A DNA stretch of 64,000 nucleotides from positions 992,001 through 1,056,000 of the forward strand of contig NZ_JANUSB010000015.1 in the NCBI RefSeq assembly GCF_024793895.1. The letters run 5' to 3'. The notes beneath the pieces were generated by a model. That model made no database searches, was not told where the DNA came from, and saw only the letters and a program-made list of their open reading frames with translations. This DNA is from Serratia sp. AKBS12. Lineage in GTDB: Bacteria > Pseudomonadota > Gammaproteobacteria > Enterobacterales > Enterobacteriaceae. Positions 39,371-48,564 of this stretch are shown in pieces. Each line of letters opens with the position of its first letter. The first letter of the stretch is position 1. The translations under genes and the position numbers were made by a program.

Positions 39371-40846
39371 ATGGCGGTAACCTCTACAGCCCAGGCGTGT
39401 GACCTGGTTATTTTCGGCGCGAAAGGCGATCTGGCGCGTCGTAAGCTGCTGCCTTCCCTGTACCAATTAGAAAAAGCCGGTCATATCCACCCGGACACCC
39501 GCATTATCGGGGTGGGCCGCGCCGAGTGGGATAAAGACGCCTACGTCAAGGTGGTAAAAGAAGCGCTCGCCACCTTTATGAAAGAAGAGCTGAACGAAGA
39601 ATTATGGGCCACGCTGAGCGCTCGTCTGGATTTCTGCAATCTTGATGTTAACGACAGCAAGAATTTTTCCAAGCTCGGCAAAATGCTGGATCAGAAAAAT
39701 CGTGCCACCATCAACTATTTTGCCATGCCGCCAAGCACCTTTGGCGCGATCTGCAAAGGGTTGGGCGAAGCAAAATTGAACGCCGAACCGGCACGCGTAG
39801 TGATGGAAAAACCGCTGGGTACCGATCTGGCTTCATCACGGGTGATTAACGATCAGGTGGCGGAATACTTCAACGAATGCCAGGTGTACCGCATCGACCA
39901 TTACCTCGGTAAAGAAACGGTGCTGAACCTGTTGGCGCTGCGTTTCGCCAACTCGCTGTTCGCCTCCAACTGGGATAACCGCACTATCGATCACGTGCAG
40001 ATCACCGTGGCGGAAGAAGTCGGCATCGAGGGGCGCTGGGGCTATTTCGACCAGGCCGGCCAGATGCGCGACATGATCCAGAACCACCTGCTGCAAGTGT
40101 TGACCATGATTGCCATGTCGCCGCCGGCGGACTTGACCACCGACCGCATCCGTGACGAGAAGGTCAAGGTGTTGCGTTCGCTGCGCCGCATCGATCAGAC
40201 CAACGTGCGTGAAACCACGGTGCGCGGCCAGTACACTGCGGGCTTTGTACAAGGCAAGAAAGTGCCGGGATACCTGGAAGAAGAGGGTGCCAACAAAAGC
40301 AGCAATACTGAAACCTTCGTGTCCATTCGAGTGGATATCGACAACTGGCAGTGGGCTGGCGTACCGTTCTATTTGCGCACCGGCAAGCGCCTGCCGACCA
40401 AGTGTTCCGAAGTGGTGGTGTACTTCAAGAATCCACCGCTCAACCTGTTCAGCGATTCCTATCAGCAACTGCCGCAGAACAAGTTGACCATTCGCCTGCA
40501 GCCGGACGAAGGGATCGAAATCCAGGTATTGAACAAGGTGCCGGGTCTGGATCACAAACACCGTCTGCAAACCACCAAACTGGATCTGAGTTTCTCTGAA
40601 ACCTTCAACCAGGAGCACGTGGCAGACGCCTACGAACGCCTGTTGTTGGAAACCATGCGCGGCATTCAGGCTCTGTTTGTGCGCCGTGACGAGGTTGAGG
40701 AAGCCTGGAAGTGGGTCGACTCCATCATGGACGCGTGGAAGGCCGACAACGAAGCGCCAAAGCCGTATCAGTCAGGTACCTGGGGCCCGGTTGCTTCGGT
40801 AGCGATGATTACCCGCGATGGCCGTTCCTGGAACGAGTTCGAATAA
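39371..40846 (+). CDS. zwf: Glucose-6-phosphate 1-dehydrogenase
   Basis: A 491-residue enzyme, identical in length to E. coli Zwf. It oxidises glucose 6-phosphate to 6-phosphogluconolactone with NADP, opening the pentose phosphate and Entner-Doudoroff routes. The dinucleotide motif GAKGDLARRKLLP and the active-site RIDHYLGKE are present. Of two in-frame ATGs, 39371 is chosen because GAGGAG is too close to 39365 and the E. coli start is MAVT. Confidence 0.97.
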   Translation: MAVTSTAQACDLVIFGAKGDLARRKLLPSLYQLEKAGHIHPDTRIIGVGRAEWDKDAYVKVVKEALATFMKEELNEELWATLSARLDFCNLDVNDSKNFSKLGKMLDQKNRATINYFAMPPSTFGAICKGLGEAKLNAEPARVVMEKPLGTDLASSRVINDQVAEYFNECQVYRIDHYLGKETVLNLLALRFANSLFASNWDNRTIDHVQITVAEEVGIEGRWGYFDQAGQMRDMIQNHLLQVLTMIAMSPPADLTTDRIRDEKVKVLRSLRRIDQTNVRETTVRGQYTAGFVQGKKVPGYLEEEGANKSSNTETFVSIRVDIDNWQWAGVPFYLRTGKRLPTKCSEVVVYFKNPPLNLFSDSYQQLPQNKLTIRLQPDEGIEIQVLNKVPGLDHKHRLQTTKLDLSFSETFNQEHVADAYERLLLETMRGIQALFVRRDEVEEAWKWVDSIMDAWKADNEAPKPYQSGTWGPVASVAMITRDGRSWNEFE

Positions 40847-40854
40847 ACCATCCG

Positions 40855-40881
40855 CCGGCAGCTGGTCTGCCGGTTTTTTTT
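40855..40881 (+). terminator. zwf terminator
   Basis: CCGGCA / TGCCGG stem followed by eight T residues, separating zwf from eda. Confidence 0.88.
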
Positions 40882-40988
40882 GCCTGCAGTATGTGGCTTG
40901 AGGGTACGGCCGGAGGCTTGCGACCGATGTCGCAACATCCCGTGGCAGGGACGTGCCATACATTACACCTCACAAAGTGGAGATAACG

Positions 40989-41633
40989 ATGATGACCAAT
41001 TGGAAAACCAGTGCAGAGCAGATCCTGACCGCCGGCCCGGTGGTACCAGTGATTGTGATCAACAAATTGGAGCAGGCGGTGCCGATGGCCAAAGCGCTGG
41101 TTGCCGGTGGCGTGCGCGTACTGGAAGTGACTTTGCGCACCGACTGTGCGATGGATGCCATACGGGCGATCGCCAAACAGGTGCCGGAGGCGATTATCGG
41201 TGCCGGCACGGTGCTTAACGCCCGGCAGTTGCAAGAGGTGACCGAGGCTGGCGCGCAGTTCGCCATCAGCCCGGGTCTGACCGCTGAGCTGCTGCAGGCG
41301 GCAACCGCCGGTTCGATACCGCTGATTCCAGGTATCAGTACCGTGTCGGAACTGATGCTGGGCATGGATCATGGTCTGCGCGAGTTCAAGTTTTTCCCGG
41401 CGGAAGCCAACGGCGGCGTGAAAGCGCTGCAGGCGATTGGTGGCCCGTTCCCGCAGGTGCGGTTCTGCCCAACGGGCGGTATTTCGCCGAGCAATTACCG
41501 TGACTATCTGGCGCTGAAAAGCGTACTGTGCATTGGCGGTTCGTGGCTGGTGCCGGCAGAGGCGTTGGAAAAAGGCGACTACGCGCGCATCACCGAACTG
41601 GCGCGCGAAGCGGTCAGCGGCGCGTCCGCCTAA
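40989..41633 (+). CDS. eda: KDPG/KHG aldolase
   Basis: A 214-residue class I aldolase (E. coli Eda 213). It splits 2-keto-3-deoxy-6-phosphogluconate into pyruvate and glyceraldehyde 3-phosphate. The Schiff-base lysine is in [12 protein letters not shown], with PTGGI following. The ATG at 40989 has GGAG at good spacing; 40992 is also possible. Unlike E. coli, edd does not lie between zwf and eda. Confidence 0.96.
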   Translation: MMTNWKTSAEQILTAGPVVPVIVINKLEQAVPMAKALVAGGVRVLEVTLRTDCAMDAIRAIAKQVPEAIIGAGTVLNARQLQEVTEAGAQFAISPGLTAELLQAATAGSIPLIPGISTVSELMLGMDHGLREFKFFPAEANGGVKALQAIGGPFPQVRFCPTGGISPSNYRDYLALKSVLCIGGSWLVPAEALEKGDYARITELAREAVSGASA

Positions 41634-41653
41634 GTCTGCCGTTGCTTCAATCG

Positions 41654-41682
41654 ATGCCAATCCTCTGTGATTGGCATTTTTT
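41654..41682 (+). terminator. eda terminator
   Basis: ATGCCAAT / ATTGGCAT with an 8-base loop followed by TTTTTT. Confidence 0.9.
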
Positions 41683-41740
41683 ATGCCTGCTTTTCCGCAG
41701 ATTTCTGCCTCAAAAGCCGGTTGGAAAATAATATCCCCCG

Positions 41741-41783
41741 ATACCGGGCGTTGCCGGTTACCGGCAGAGCCCGGTATTTTTTA
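41741..41783 (+). terminator. Second hairpin terminator before dgaR
   Basis: A long interrupted palindrome, ATACCGGGC / GCCCGGTAT outside and TGCCGGT / ACCGGCA inside, followed by TTTTTT. It isolates dgaR from eda. Confidence 0.8.
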
Positions 41784-41922
41784 CCTGCCTATCCCACAAC
41801 GTGACACTTTGCAGTGGTTGTTTTCCATCTTCCTGTATTAGGATGACTTTTTCTCAGGTCGATTGTCAGCTTGTCAGTTGCCTTCTTTTCTTCTTAATAA
41901 TTAATAATAACAATGGGTTAAA

Positions 41923-44733
41923 ATGAAACGTAAAGATGCGGTTCGCCAGGAGCTGGAACGTCTTACCCTTACGCTTAACCGGGAAACCCTTGAACTCAGC
42001 GCTGGCGGCTTCGCCGCGGAGACTATCGCTTTCAACCTGGGGTTAGCACGTAACTCCGTCAGTAAAGATCTCAACCAGTTGCACGCTGAGCGGTTGGTGA
42101 TCAAGGTTAAGTCCCGTCCGGTACTGTTTTTGCACCGGGCAGTCTGCGAGCAGTTGATTGAGCAGTCGCTGCCGGATGACCGGTTGGAAGCCAGGGATTT
42201 ACTGGCGCTATTACCCGCCAGAACCTTGCCGCAGACAGCCAATGATGACCCTTTTCATGCGGTGATTGGTTACGATCGCAGCCTGCGGCTGTCGGTAGAA
42301 AAGGGAAAGGCAGCGGTGCTTTATCCTGGTGGATTGCATGTGTTGCTCACCGGGCCTTCCGGGGTGGGGAAAACCTTCTTTGCCGAGGTAATGCACCAAT
42401 TTGCCATGACGCAACAGTCACAGCGCCAGATCCCGCTGGTGTATTTCAACTGTGCCGAGTATGCCCATAACCCGGAGCTGCTTTCATCCCATCTTTTTGG
42501 TCACAAGCAGGGCGCATTTACCGGTGCGATCGAAAGCAAGCGTGGTCTGATCGAACAGGCTGACGGGGGCTTTCTGTTACTTGATGAAGTACACCGCCTG
42601 CCCTACGAAGGGCAGGAGAAACTGTTTTCTATCCTCGATAAGGGCGAATACCGGCCGCTGGGTTCCAGCGACAAAGCCCGGCCCATCAGCGTACGGCTGA
42701 TTTGTGCCACCACCGAAAGCCCTGACTCAACGCTGCTGCGCACTTTTCTGCGGCGTATTCAGGTGTCGATTGCCATACCGGCACTGCGCGAACGCTCGCT
42801 GGAGGAGCAGGTAGAAATCATTACCGGTTTCCTACAGTTGGAGAGCCGCAAGATTGGCCGTATTATCCGCCTGGATAAAGGGCTACTGCTGTATCTGCTG
42901 GAGAAACCGCTGAGCGGCAATATCGGCCAACTCAAAAGCGATATCCAGTTTCTCTGCGCCCAGGCCTGGGCTGGCGGCATGGGGCACAATAGCCCAAGAT
43001 TGTTGCTGGATAAGCGGCTGATGGATGTGCCGCACTCCGCCAGCGCCAGCAGTCGCCTCTTGGTAGATGCGCTGTTTGGTCAGCAGGAGTATCTGGATAT
43101 CAGTTCGCAGCCGCTGGAGCAGCTCAAGCAGCATCTGAGTGCACTAAGCAACGAGCAGGACAGCGATCTGTTTTATACCTATCTAACGCGTGAATACGTC
43201 AATCTGCGCAACAGTAACGTGCCGCCGCAGGAAACCCTGTCGATCCTGAAGAACAAGCTACGCACCATTTTTGAATATGGGTTGTACAGCCGTACCGCTG
43301 GGGAAAGCGAAGAGCGGTATTACGGCGGTCAGGTCGAGCAACGTATCACCTTGTTGAGCGGTTGTATCGAACAGGTGTTGGGGTTCTCGCTGCCGCAGAA
43401 TATGGCAGGCCATCTGCGCAAACATCTGCTGGCGCTGCTGTCCTATGTACAGAAAGGATTGATCCCCAATCTGTACTCCTCGAGCCTGATCCTGGATTAC
43501 TGCAAGGATGAGTACGACAACGCCAACCAGCTATGCCGCAAAATCAATGAAATCTTCCACATCCAATGCCCATCAACGGAAATCGTCTACCTGTGCCTGT
43601 TTTTGAAAGAGTGCCGTAGTTTCCGTCAGCGCAAACAGGTTAGTCCCGACTGTGGCGCCATGTTGATTGGCCACGGCACCACCACGGCCAGCAGTATGGC
43701 ACACTATGTCAATCGCGTTCTGGAATGCGAGTTGTTTACCGCCATCGATATGCCGTTCGAACAGTCGGTGCATGACACTTTGGAATTACTGATCGCCACA
43801 CTGCGGGAAAAGCGCTATCAACGCTTGATCCTGATTGTGGATATCGGCTCTTTGGTGCACTTTGCCAGCACCGTCAGCAAACTGTTCCACATCGACGTGC
43901 TGCTGGTCCAGAACATCACCATGGGGGCGTTGCTGGAGATTGGCCTGGACCTGACTTATGAAACCAGTGATTTCGCCCCCTTGATGGCGCTGATGGCCAG
44001 CAAGGGGATTGTTCATCGGCTTTACGATCAGCGAGAAGATGAGACCGGCAAGGTGTTGGCCATCTCCTGTATCACCGGGATGGGCACGGCGGTGAAGATC
44101 AAGAAGGTGCTGGAGGAAAGCTTCGGTGAACTGATGGCGGAAGACACCCGCATGGCGCTGGTGGATTACAACGACGTGCGTAGCCTGGAGCGTTTGCGTC
44201 AGGTCATCGGCGGTAACGAACGCCTGGTGGGCATCGTTGGCACCTTCCAGCCCGGTTTGCCAGATATCCCGTTTATCGCGCTGGAAGAGCTGTTCTCCGA
44301 ACAGGGGCCGGAGCTGGTGCTCAGTCTATTGAACCCGGATCTTGGCAGTGCAGAACGCCAGTTGCAGGTTGAGCGCTGCTCAATGCGCTTCATCAGTGCG
44401 CTGACGTTGGAGAGTATTATCAACCATATTTCGGTGCTCAATCCCCAACGTATCCTGCAAGAAATCGAAGCGGTGTTGCACCAGATTTGCCGCTCGCTGG
44501 ATCTGCAGCCTTCAAGACAGGTGACACTTCGCTTCCTGATCCACTGCTGTTGCATGGTGGAGCGTATCGTTTTAAGCCACAAACCGTTACAGATTACCCT
44601 GGATGCTCAGCAGGACATCGACCAACAGGCGTTTTCTGTCATTAAAGATGCGTTTTCGCCGATTGAGCGCGCCTATTTCATCCGCCTGTCAGATGCGGAA
44701 TATTTTTATATCTACGAGCTACTCTATCGCTAA
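41923..44733 (+). CDS. dgaR: LevR-type sigma-54 activator DgaR
   Basis: A 936-residue regulator. An N-terminal winged helix (about 1-70) is followed by a sigma-54 AAA+ domain with Walker A GPSGVGKT at 144-151, the sigma-54 contact loop GAFTGA at 197-202 and Walker B LLLDEVHRL at 218-226. The C-terminal half has PTS regulation domains around an EIIA-Man-like segment (MLIGHGTTTASSM), so phosphorylation by the PTS should control it. It precedes a PTS operon with a sigma-54 promoter, as dgaR does in Salmonella. Confidence 0.9.
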   Translation: MKRKDAVRQELERLTLTLNRETLELSAGGFAAETIAFNLGLARNSVSKDLNQLHAERLVIKVKSRPVLFLHRAVCEQLIEQSLPDDRLEARDLLALLPARTLPQTANDDPFHAVIGYDRSLRLSVEKGKAAVLYPGGLHVLLTGPSGVGKTFFAEVMHQFAMTQQSQRQIPLVYFNCAEYAHNPELLSSHLFGHKQGAFTGAIESKRGLIEQADGGFLLLDEVHRLPYEGQEKLFSILDKGEYRPLGSSDKARPISVRLICATTESPDSTLLRTFLRRIQVSIAIPALRERSLEEQVEIITGFLQLESRKIGRIIRLDKGLLLYLLEKPLSGNIGQLKSDIQFLCAQAWAGGMGHNSPRLLLDKRLMDVPHSASASSRLLVDALFGQQEYLDISSQPLEQLKQHLSALSNEQDSDLFYTYLTREYVNLRNSNVPPQETLSILKNKLRTIFEYGLYSRTAGESEERYYGGQVEQRITLLSGCIEQVLGFSLPQNMAGHLRKHLLALLSYVQKGLIPNLYSSSLILDYCKDEYDNANQLCRKINEIFHIQCPSTEIVYLCLFLKECRSFRQRKQVSPDCGAMLIGHGTTTASSMAHYVNRVLECELFTAIDMPFEQSVHDTLELLIATLREKRYQRLILIVDIGSLVHFASTVSKLFHIDVLLVQNITMGALLEIGLDLTYETSDFAPLMALMASKGIVHRLYDQREDETGKVLAISCITGMGTAVKIKKVLEESFGELMAEDTRMALVDYNDVRSLERLRQVIGGNERLVGIVGTFQPGLPDIPFIALEELFSEQGPELVLSLLNPDLGSAERQLQVERCSMRFISALTLESIINHISVLNPQRILQEIEAVLHQICRSLDLQPSRQVTLRFLIHCCCMVERIVLSHKPLQITLDAQQDIDQQAFSVIKDAFSPIERAYFIRLSDAEYFYIYELLYR

Positions 44734-44744
44734 ATCCCCCAATG

Positions 44745-44767
44745 ACGGGCCTTGATGGCCCGTTTTC
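44745..44767 (+). terminator. dgaR terminator
   Basis: ACGGGCC / GGCCCGT stem followed by TTTCCCC, 12 bases after the stop. Confidence 0.75.
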
Positions 44768-44796
44768 CCCGAATCTCCCCCGATGTGCCACAAAAT

Positions 44797-44812
44797 TGGC
44801 ACAGGCATTGCT
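44797..44812 (+). promoter_or_regulatory. Sigma-54 promoter of the dga operon
   Basis: TGGCACAGGCATTGCT matches the -24/-12 consensus TGGCACN5TTGCW without mismatch. It lies about 70 bases before the first PTS gene, in line with control by DgaR. An inverted repeat GTGCCA / TGGCAC (44785-44802) overlaps its -24 part. Confidence 0.92.
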
Positions 44813-44882
44813 ATGTCTTTAACGCATAGCGTAGCGAGCAGAAATTTTTCGATGACTTTCAATAAATTGCCAGGAGGCCACT

Positions 44883-45302
44883 TTGGCTGCATTACCACAG
44901 ATTTTACTACTGACCCACGGCGGCTGGGGCCAACAACTGCGCGAAAGCGTCCGCATGGTGATTGGCGAAACCAGCGGGGTAACCGCTATCGCGCTAATGC
45001 CGGTCGACACACTGGCGGAGTTCCAGGCGCGTGTTGAACAGCAGGTGAAGACCATGCCGGCGGGCTCATTGATCCTCACCGACTTTATCGGTGGCACCAC
45101 CTCCAACGTGGCGGCACGTCTGAGCCGTGACTATGCCATCGGCGTGATTTCCGGCCTGAACGCCACCTTACTGCTGGCCGCCATCGATTTACGCGAACAG
45201 GGCAATCTTCTCAACCATCTCGATGAACTGGTTGAACTGGGGCGCAACAGCTGCCTAGACGTAGTTAAACAAATCAAATCAATAACATCAGGGGAAAAAT
45301 AA
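44883..45302 (+). CDS. dgaA: D-glucosaminate PTS EIIA subunit
   Basis: A 139-residue mannose-family EIIA domain protein. The phosphorylated histidine is H12 (LLLTHGGWG). It receives phosphate from HPr and passes it to the EIIB subunit in the cytoplasm. The start is TTG, supported by a strong AGGAGG 5 bases upstream and the lack of an in-frame ATG. First gene of the operon. Confidence 0.9.
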   Translation: MAALPQILLLTHGGWGQQLRESVRMVIGETSGVTAIALMPVDTLAEFQARVEQQVKTMPAGSLILTDFIGGTTSNVAARLSRDYAIGVISGLNATLLLAAIDLREQGNLLNHLDELVELGRNSCLDVVKQIKSITSGEK

Positions 45303-45304
45303 TT

Positions 45305-45790
45305 ATGGCCAACATCGTGTTATGCCGCATTGACAGCCGTTTGATCCACGGGCAGGTCGTCACCAAGTGGGTTGGGCAGTCACAGGCAAATCGTATCGCG
45401 GTAGTCAGCGATGAGCTGGAAGCCGATCCGTTTATGAAAAGTATCTATCTGATGGCCGCTCCGCCGAATGTGAAAGTGGATTGCTATGGCAACCAGGGCT
45501 TTGCGGCGGCGTGGCGGGAGAACCAACTGGGAGAGGGCAACGTGTTGGTGCTGTTCCCTAACCTGGCTACCGTGCAACAGGCGGTGGTTGATGGGTTTGA
45601 GGTTAAGAATATCCAGGTAGGTGGTCTGGGCGGTGGGCCGACTCGTAAAGCAGTGTTCCAGAACATTACGCTGGATGAGGCGGATGTGACGATCCTGCGT
45701 GATCTACAGCAACGCGGTGTGACGGTGTTCTTCCAGACCATCCCGGAAGACAAGCCGCAGGCACTGGCAGATATTTTGAAGAAGTTCTGA
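45305..45790 (+). CDS. dgaB: D-glucosaminate PTS EIIB subunit
   Basis: A 161-residue mannose-family EIIB. The phosphorylated H15 lies in the typical DSRLIHGQV. It transfers phosphate to the incoming sugar acid at the membrane. It starts 2 bases after dgaA, indicating tight coupling. Confidence 0.91.
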   Translation: MANIVLCRIDSRLIHGQVVTKWVGQSQANRIAVVSDELEADPFMKSIYLMAAPPNVKVDCYGNQGFAAAWRENQLGEGNVLVLFPNLATVQQAVVDGFEVKNIQVGGLGGGPTRKAVFQNITLDEADVTILRDLQQRGVTVFFQTIPEDKPQALADILKKF

Positions 45791-45822
45791 TATTCGGCAT
45801 CTGATCGATTAGGAGCAATAAC

Positions 45823-46569
45823 ATGGATAACTTGACCGTTGCCATCTGTATGGGGCTGTATTACTGGTTTGCCCGCCTGCGCCTGGGCTATACCCTCTCG
45901 GGGATGTTGGTGCAACCAATCGCCATTGCAGTATTCGTCGGCTTCCTGCTGGGGGATATGAAAACGGCAATGATTATCGGTGCCGGTATGCAGTTGGTGT
46001 ATCTGGGCGTCACCTCTACGCCGGGTGGCAACGTCCCTTCAGATCCGGCATTGGCGGCATGTATCGCACTGCCGATCGCCGTGAAGGCGGGGATGGATCC
46101 CAACCTGGCGATCGCGTTGGCAATCCCGTTTGGAGTGATTGGCGTGTTCGTCGACCAGTTACGCCGTACCGTAAACGCCGTCTGGGTGCATATGGCCGAT
46201 AAACACGCGGAAGAAGCCAATATCAGCGGGATCATGCGTTGCGCCTTCCTTTATCCGGCACTGCTTGGCCTGGTGATTCGCTTTCCGGTGGTGTTCGCCG
46301 CCAACTATTTCGGCCAGGGCGTGGTCGAAAAGTTCCTGGCACTGATGCCACACTGGCTGACCCACTCGTTCGAAATCATGGGCGGCATCCTGCCTGCGCT
46401 GGGCTTTGCGATCACCATCATGGTTATTGGCAAGAAGAGCCTGCTGCCTTACTTCATTGCCGGATTCTTCGCGGTGTTGTACCTCAAGGTCGACATCATG
46501 GCGATGGCCATCTTCGGTACCTGCGCGGCATTCCTGGTTAAAAACATGGCTAAAGGTGAGGAGGCCTGA
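45823..46569 (+). CDS. dgaC: D-glucosaminate PTS EIIC subunit
   Basis: A 248-residue membrane permease of the mannose-family EIIC type, glycine- and alanine-rich with several hydrophobic helices (GMQLVYLGVTSTPGG near residue 57). With EIID it forms the transport channel. AGGAGCAATAAC precedes the ATG. Confidence 0.9.
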   Translation: MDNLTVAICMGLYYWFARLRLGYTLSGMLVQPIAIAVFVGFLLGDMKTAMIIGAGMQLVYLGVTSTPGGNVPSDPALAACIALPIAVKAGMDPNLAIALAIPFGVIGVFVDQLRRTVNAVWVHMADKHAEEANISGIMRCAFLYPALLGLVIRFPVVFAANYFGQGVVEKFLALMPHWLTHSFEIMGGILPALGFAITIMVIGKKSLLPYFIAGFFAVLYLKVDIMAMAIFGTCAAFLVKNMAKGEEA

Positions 46570-46571
46570 TC

Positions 46572-47429
46572 ATGAGCAGCGACATCATGCAACACGAACT
46601 GGTGGAAAAGGCGCGGCAAACCAACGTCCTGACCAAGCGGGACATCACCAAAGCCTGGTTTATTTACTGGCTGGGAGCCGAAGTCTCCAACTCTTACGAG
46701 CGTTTACAGAGCCTGATTTTCTGCGCCTCAATGACGCCGATTATTAAGAAGCTCTATCCGCAGAAGGAAGAGCAGGTCGAAGCGCTGAAACGCCACCTGA
46801 ACTTCTTTAACAGCGAACAGACCTTCGGTGCGGTGATCCAGGGAGTGGCCATCGCCATGGAGGAGCAGAAGACCCGCGGTGAGCCCATTTCCGATTCGTC
46901 TATCACCGGGATCAAAACCGGTTTGATGGGGCCGTTGGCCGGGATTGGCGACTCGGTGGTCTGGGCGGCGATTATGCCGTTGCTGATCGCCATTTTCATT
47001 CCCTTTGCGGCCAACGGCAGCGCTATGGGCGGCATTATGCCGGTGGTGCTGTATACCGCCATTACCCTGGCGATCAGCTATGGTCTGGCCCACAAAGGCT
47101 ACACGCTGGGGAGGGAGTCGATCATCGGTCTGCTGCAGGGGGGCAAGATAAAAGAGCTGATCTACGGGGCCAACGTACTCGGGTTGATCATGATGGGGGC
47201 ACTGTCCGCCAGCTACGTCAAGATCACCACGCCGCTGAAAGTCAGCGCGTTGGAAGGTTCCGAAGTGGTGGTGCAACAGATCCTGGACTCCATCGCCCCC
47301 GGCCTGTTACCGCTGGCTGCGGTGTTTTCAATCTATTTTTATCTGGTCAAAAAAGGGCCCCGCTATACCACCATCCTGCTGTCGGTGGTGGTGCTGAGCG
47401 TGGTGTGTTCCCTGCTGGGCATTTTGTAA
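46572..47429 (+). CDS. dgaD: D-glucosaminate PTS EIID subunit
   Basis: A 285-residue mannose-family EIID. The signature GLMGPLAGIGDSVVWA is near residue 117, and the C-terminus holds several membrane segments. It starts 2 bases after dgaC behind GAGGAGG. Confidence 0.91.
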   Translation: MSSDIMQHELVEKARQTNVLTKRDITKAWFIYWLGAEVSNSYERLQSLIFCASMTPIIKKLYPQKEEQVEALKRHLNFFNSEQTFGAVIQGVAIAMEEQKTRGEPISDSSITGIKTGLMGPLAGIGDSVVWAAIMPLLIAIFIPFAANGSAMGGIMPVVLYTAITLAISYGLAHKGYTLGRESIIGLLQGGKIKELIYGANVLGLIMMGALSASYVKITTPLKVSALEGSEVVVQQILDSIAPGLLPLAAVFSIYFYLVKKGPRYTTILLSVVVLSVVCSLLGIL

Positions 47430-47439
47430 CGGAGCAATG

Positions 47440-48564
47440 ATGAACATTTATCAACGGCTCGGGCTGAAACGGGTGATCAATGCCAGCGGCAAGATGACCA
47501 TCCTTGGGGTTTCTGCGGTGCCAAGCGAGGTAATGGCGGCGGCGGCCGAAGCGGCGTCAGCCTTTGTGGAAATCGATGCGCTGGTGGATCGGGTTGGCGA
47601 ACTCATTTCTCGGCATACCGGAGCGCAAGATAGCTATGTGACGTCCTGCGCCTCTGCCGGAGTGGCTATTGCCGTCGCGGCAGCCATTACCCGGGGAGAG
47701 CCGGACCGGGTGGCGCAGATGCCGTGCAGTGAAGGTTTGGCCAATGAAATCGTTATGCTGCGTGGTCATAATATTGACTATGGCGCGCCGATCACGACCG
47801 CCATCCGGTTAGGGGGCGGCAGGGTGGTTGAGGTGGGGCAAAGCAATCTGGCGGCCCGTTGGCAATTGGCCAAGGCCATTACGGCGCAGACGGCGGCGCT
47901 GTTTTACGTCAAGTCACATCACTGTGTACAAAAAGGCATGGTTGCGCTGAGCGATTTTGTCGCGCTGGCCGGTGAGGCCGGAGTGCCGCTGATTGTCGAT
48001 GCGGCCGCCGAAGAGGATCTGCGAGCTTACGTGGCTGCGGGGGCCCATATGGTGGTGTATAGCGGGGCGAAAGCGCTGGATGCACCTACTTCAGGTTTTG
48101 TGACCGGCGAGCGGCAATGGATTGCCTGCTGCAAGGCCCAGCATAACGGTATTGCCCGCGCGATGAAGATTGGTAAAGAGAACATGGTGGGGCTGGTGGT
48201 GGCGCTGGATCATTATCGGCAACATCAGCCGGACTGGAGCCGCCAATTATCCGCCCTAAATGAATTGGCGCTACAGATATCTGCGCTGTCGGGCCTGCAG
48301 GCGGAGATCGAACAGGATGAGGCCGGGCGGGCAATTTATCGGCTACGGGTGAGCGTAGACGCCTCCAAACTGGGCTTGACTGCCTATCAGGTAGAAGAGC
48401 AATTGCGTACGGGAGAGGTGGCAATCTATACCCGCCACTACTGGCTGAATCAAGGTATCTTCAGCCTCGATCCACGGGCGTTGCGGGATGATGACTATGG
48501 GGTGATCGTGGCGCGTTTGCAGGAAATTGTGCAACAGGCCAGGGGGCAATATGCAACAGCTTGA
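47440..48564 (+). CDS. dgaE: D-glucosaminate-6-phosphate ammonia-lyase
   Basis: A 374-residue SelA-like PLP enzyme. The likely Schiff-base lysine is in VVYSGAKALDAPTSG (about K211), and the PLP-contacting aspartate is in LIVDAAAEEDL. In Salmonella DgaE converts D-glucosaminate 6-phosphate to KDPG and ammonia. Two consecutive ATGs occur (47437, 47440); the second has better spacing from GGAG. Its 3' end overlaps dgaF by 14 bases. Confidence 0.88.
   Translation: MNIYQRLGLKRVINASGKMTILGVSAVPSEVMAAAAEAASAFVEIDALVDRVGELISRHTGAQDSYVTSCASAGVAIAVAAAITRGEPDRVAQMPCSEGLANEIVMLRGHNIDYGAPITTAIRLGGGRVVEVGQSNLAARWQLAKAITAQTAALFYVKSHHCVQKGMVALSDFVALAGEAGVPLIVDAAAEEDLRAYVAAGAHMVVYSGAKALDAPTSGFVTGERQWIACCKAQHNGIARAMKIGKENMVGLVVALDHYRQHQPDWSRQLSALNELALQISALSGLQAEIEQDEAGRAIYRLRVSVDASKLGLTAYQVEEQLRTGEVAIYTRHYWLNQGIFSLDPRALRDDDYGVIVARLQEIVQQARGQYATA

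Noticed and set aside
39190-39372. 60-codon minus-strand frame in the hexR-zwf gap
   Set aside because: It covers the zwf promoter and HexR operator and reads against both; no coding signs.
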